From: Rathayibacter sp. VKM Ac-2804
GTDB taxonomy: Bacteria; Actinomycetota; Actinomycetes; Actinomycetales; Microbacteriaceae
Reading direction: 5' to 3'
DNA: 64,000 nucleotides
Assembly (NCBI RefSeq): GCF_009866655.1
Contig: NZ_CP047420.1
Location: forward strand, 2,914,001-2,978,000
Shown in pieces: positions 61,560 to 64,000 of the stretch; position 1 is the first letter of the stretch, and each line of letters starts with the position of its first letter. The notes beneath the pieces were generated by a model. The model did no database searches and had not been told where the DNA came from. It worked only from the letters and a program-made list of their open reading frames with translations. Position numbers and translations under genes: made by a program.

Positions 61560-63026
61560 TCAGGAGGCGGAGCGGCGCAGGAGAGCGGGCGCGGCCGCGG
61601 AGTCGTAGCCGAGCGCGGTCTTCGCCGCCGCGTGCTGCGCGAGGATCTGCGGCTGGGACGCCGAAGGCTGCAACTCCGTCGCCGTGCTCGTCCACTCGGG
61701 GAAGGCGCCGGACAGCGCGACCGCGGCCTGCATCGCGGCTCCCTTGGTCACGTACTCGTCGGGGTCGGGCAGGAGCACGGGGAGCTCCACGAGCTCGGTC
61801 AGGATCCGCTGCACCGCGAGGCTCCGCGCGGCGCCGCCGATCAACAGCAGGCGGCGGGGGCGGATACCGCACGCGCCGAGGGCGTCGAGCATCTCGACCT
61901 GGCTCGCGAGCGTCCCCTCGAAGACCGCCCGGGCGAGGTTGGACCGGGTGAGGCTGGTGAGCGAGGCCCCGTGCAGCGACCCGCGCGCGTCGGGCAGATC
62001 CGGCGTCCGCTCCCCTTCGAAGTACGGCAGGAGGGTGAGCCCCTCGGCCCCCGGTGCCGCGGCGAGCGCCAGGTCGGACAGGTCCGCGTAGCTGCAGCCG
62101 AGCAGCGCCGCGCCGAGCTCGAAGTTGCGGGCGGCGTTGAGCGTCGCCACCAGCGGCAGGTGGGCGCCGGTCGCGTCCGCGTAGTCGCAGACGTAGCCGG
62201 CGTAGTCGCGCACCGGCGAGGACGACCGGGTGTAGACGACTCCGGAGGTGCCGAGGGAGAGGACGACGTCGCCCTCCTCCAGGCCGAGCGCCAGCGCCGC
62301 GGCGGCGTTGTCGCCGCTGCCGATGCCGAGCGCGAGCCCGGCGGGGATCCCGGGAGCGCCGGCGCCGGTGAGCCCGGCCGCGGCGAGCGGCGGCAGCACT
62401 TCCGGCAGCAGAAGGTTCCGGCCGAAGGCGTGCTCGACGAGGTCGCGGTCGTACTGCCCGCTGGCGGCGGACCAGTACGCGGTCCCGCTCGCCTCGGAGC
62501 GGTCGGTGACGAGAGCGCCGATACCGCCCTCGCGCCCGCGCAGCCGCCAGGTCAGCCAGTCGTGCACGATCGCCACGGCCGCGGTCCGGCGCGCCGCGTC
62601 GGGGTCCGTGTCGCGCAGCCAGCGCAGCTTGACCGCGGTGTCGGAGAGCGTGATCGGCAGCCCGGTGCGCCGGATCCACTCGTCGCGGCCGAGCTCGGCG
62701 TTGAGGTCCCGCATCTGCGCGTGCGAGCCGGTGTCGTTCCAGAGCGGAGAGGCGCAGACGACCTCGCCGGCCGCGTCCAGGAAGACAGGGGTGTGCTGCT
62801 GCCCGCTGACGGAGACCGCGAGGACGTCCTCCAGGCCGCCGGCGCGGTCGACGGCCCGCAGCAGCGCGGTCCACCAGACGTCGGGGTGCACGATCGTCTG
62901 CGGCGGGTGCTCGGCCTTCCCCTCGCGGACCGCCCGCCCTGTCTCGAGATCGCGGACCGTGACCTTGCAGGCCTGGGTGGAGGAGTCGATCCCCGCGACC
63001 AGCCTCGCCGGAGCGCCGCGCGTCAC
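61560..63026 (-). CDS. xylB: Xylulokinase
   Basis: A 488-residue FGGY kinase. GTG 63026 (VTRGAPARLVAGIDSSTQ) overlaps the upstream kinase stop by 4 nt; a longer open frame is not needed. Signatures: AGIDSSTQACKV (phosphate 1), VSVSGQQHTPVFLDAAG (about 72), LSLGTSGVVYT (phosphate 2, about 258) and LPYFEGERTPDLPDARG (about 325), the XylB motif. It phosphorylates D-xylulose for the pentose phosphate pathway. The xylulose is probably made by the polyol dehydrogenase or another enzyme beyond the window. Confidence 0.9.
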   Translation of the reverse strand: MTRGAPARLVAGIDSSTQACKVTVRDLETGRAVREGKAEHPPQTIVHPDVWWTALLRAVDRAGGLEDVLAVSVSGQQHTPVFLDAAGEVVCASPLWNDTGSHAQMRDLNAELGRDEWIRRTGLPITLSDTAVKLRWLRDTDPDAARRTAAVAIVHDWLTWRLRGREGGIGALVTDRSEASGTAYWSAASGQYDRDLVEHAFGRNLLLPEVLPPLAAAGLTGAGAPGIPAGLALGIGSGDNAAAALALGLEEGDVVLSLGTSGVVYTRSSSPVRDYAGYVCDYADATGAHLPLVATLNAARNFELGAALLGCSYADLSDLALAAAPGAEGLTLLPYFEGERTPDLPDARGSLHGASLTSLTRSNLARAVFEGTLASQVEMLDALGACGIRPRRLLLIGGAARSLAVQRILTELVELPVLLPDPDEYVTKGAAMQAAVALSGAFPEWTSTATELQPSASQPQILAQHAAAKTALGYDSAAAPALLRRSAS

Positions 63027-64000
63027 GACGGCAGTCCCCGGAGGTGCTGCCACTGCTCCGCGGTCCGGGCGGACCATGCGGCGAGCAGGGCGCGGCGGTG
63101 GGGATCGGGGTGCACTTCGAGCGGGTCGCAGTCCTCCCAGCGCGCCGCGACACCGCTGGCGAGGGCCTGCGCGCCTCGCGAGACGACCTCGGGGAAGCGC
63201 GAGACGCTGAGGCTCGTGCCCAGCAGGTCCGCTTTCAGCTGCAGCCAGAGCGGGTTCCGGCTCGCCGGACCGATGACCTTGATGCGCTCGGGCCGCTCCG
63301 GGAACAGCGCAAGCACGTCGCGGAACTGCACCGCGAGCCCGAGGAAGCAGCCCAGGACGAGCTCGTCCCGGCCGGTGTCGCTGCGGAGCCCCGCGATGAT
63401 CCCGCGCGCCGCTGCATCCTTCGCGGGCGGAGGGCTGCCGCGGAACTGCGGAAGCACGAGCGGGAGTGCGTCGACGTCGACCCCGCCCTCGAGGTAGCGG
63501 CGGTGCGCGGTGCCGATGGTCGTCGACAGCTCCTCGGCGTCGATCCCGAGCAGCGACTGCAGGGTGGCGAAGGCGGACCCGCCGGTGGGGATCGAGGCGA
63601 ACAGGGTGGACCCGGCGCCGGTGCAGGCGATCCCGTTGGCGAGCTTCGCGCGCTCGGCGTCGGCGCCCAGCTCGGGGACGTCGCGCAGCAGCAGCAGGCC
63701 CTCGGTGGTGCCGGTCGAGTTCAGCAGCTCCCCCGAGCGCAGGTCCGCCCCGATGGCGCCGACCATGTGGTCGTGACCGGCGACGTGGACCGTCGCGTCC
63801 GGCGGGAGCCCCGTCTCCCCGGCGGCCCCGGCGCTGAGGGGCGTGCCGTCCGCCGCCGTCCGCAGCTCGGGCAGGACCTCGACGCCGACGCCGAGCAGCG
63901 CCGCCACCTCGGCCGACCAGGTGCGGGTGCCGAGGTCGAGCGCCATCGTGCGACTGGCGAGGGAGTACTCCGACCAGCGCCGCCCGGTGAGGGTCGCGGC
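63023..64000 (-). CDS. FGGY-family carbohydrate kinase, 3' part (partial)
   Basis: The 5' part lies beyond the window end; 325 residues plus the stop are visible. WSEYSLASRTMALDL marks the middle of the N-terminal domain; AGHDHMVGAIG, LNSTGTTEG and FRGSPPPAKDAAARGIIAG follow; IGPASRNPLWLQLKADLLG (about 265) is the C-terminal signature. It overlaps the xylB start by 4 nt and is therefore co-expressed with it. It is distinct from both kinases downstream; two substrates or a heteromer are possible. Confidence 0.85.
   Translation of the reverse strand, partial: AATLTGRRWSEYSLASRTMALDLGTRTWSAEVAALLGVGVEVLPELRTAADGTPLSAGAAGETGLPPDATVHVAGHDHMVGAIGADLRSGELLNSTGTTEGLLLLRDVPELGADAERAKLANGIACTGAGSTLFASIPTGGSAFATLQSLLGIDAEELSTTIGTAHRRYLEGGVDVDALPLVLPQFRGSPPPAKDAAARGIIAGLRSDTGRDELVLGCFLGLAVQFRDVLALFPERPERIKVIGPASRNPLWLQLKADLLGTSLSVSRFPEVVSRGAQALASGVAARWEDCDPLEVHPDPHRRALLAAWSARTAEQWQHLRGLPS

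Noticed and set aside
60088..63497. Open frames over 1000 codons on both strands opposite the FGGY kinases
   Set aside because: They are antisense or out of frame to three kinases with intact signatures, and their composition is Arg/Ala/Pro-rich.

Overview
The window looks like chromosome of a high-GC Gram-positive actinobacterium. Third codon positions are almost always G or C, GTG starts are frequent, 4-nt ATGA/GTGA gene overlaps are common, and the gene content (an Ada-AlkA fusion, a DUF4259 protein, a pRiA4b ORF-3-like protein, a SigB/SigF-type sigma factor, a flotillin) fits Microbacteriaceae. Genus is not determined; a Rathayibacter/Curtobacterium/Clavibacter-like origin is an inference. 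There is no rRNA, no CRISPR array and no recognisable insertion sequence. One tRNA (Gln, anticodon CUG) lies on the minus strand.

Layout. 1-3587: the 5' part of a HelD-type RNA polymerase recycling ATPase, then a sensor kinase/response regulator pair. 3639-11905 (minus): a small secreted protein, then a tightly coupled operon of three glycosyltransferases, an ABC exporter half-transporter and two APH/choline-kinase-fold phosphotransferases, probably making and exporting a glycoconjugate. 12117-18530: a DUF1684 protein, an alpha/beta hydrolase, a PrsW-like membrane protease, the Ada-AlkA repair fusion and aspartate ammonia-lyase. 18561-25610: an ethanolamine-type permease divergent from a glnA-like/C26 hydrolase/aldehyde dehydrogenase/SDR/FadR operon, which reads as a gamma-glutamylation route for ethanolamine or a related amine. 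25630-37628: housekeeping and unknown genes, including a visibly less GC-rich two-gene patch (26749-27544) encoding a secreted glycine-zipper protein and a small membrane protein. 38378-41981: a candidate defence patch with a MazG-like pyrophosphohydrolase, a GIY-YIG/DUF2075 ATPase and an AbiEi/AbiEii toxin-antitoxin pair.

42070-48767 holds a lipoprotein, a flotillin, tRNA-Gln, a thioredoxin-reductase-like flavoprotein coupled to gltX, and a SigB/SigF-type sigma factor. 48727-57921 is a nucleotide-heptose locus: gmhB, gmhA and hldE with three GT9 and two further glycosyltransferases and an SDR. This pathway normally feeds lipopolysaccharide, so its presence in a Gram-positive is notable. hldE carries two single-base deletions in homopolymers. 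A SigB-like promoter sits just upstream of gmhB, close to the sigma factor gene. 58120-64000 is a polyol/sugar catabolic region: a zinc alcohol dehydrogenase divergent from a GntR/UTRA regulator, plus three FGGY kinases, the last cut by the window end.

Two families of short intergenic palindromes recur. One is a 63-nt element at 16484-16546 and, inverted, at 56766-56828. The other is a looser element of about 60-75 nt at 29641, 37657 and 58029. No purely novel multi-gene system can be proven from sequence alone; the best candidates are the Gram-positive heptose locus, the palindrome families, the secreted glycine-zipper pair and the MazG/GIY-YIG-DUF2075 pair.
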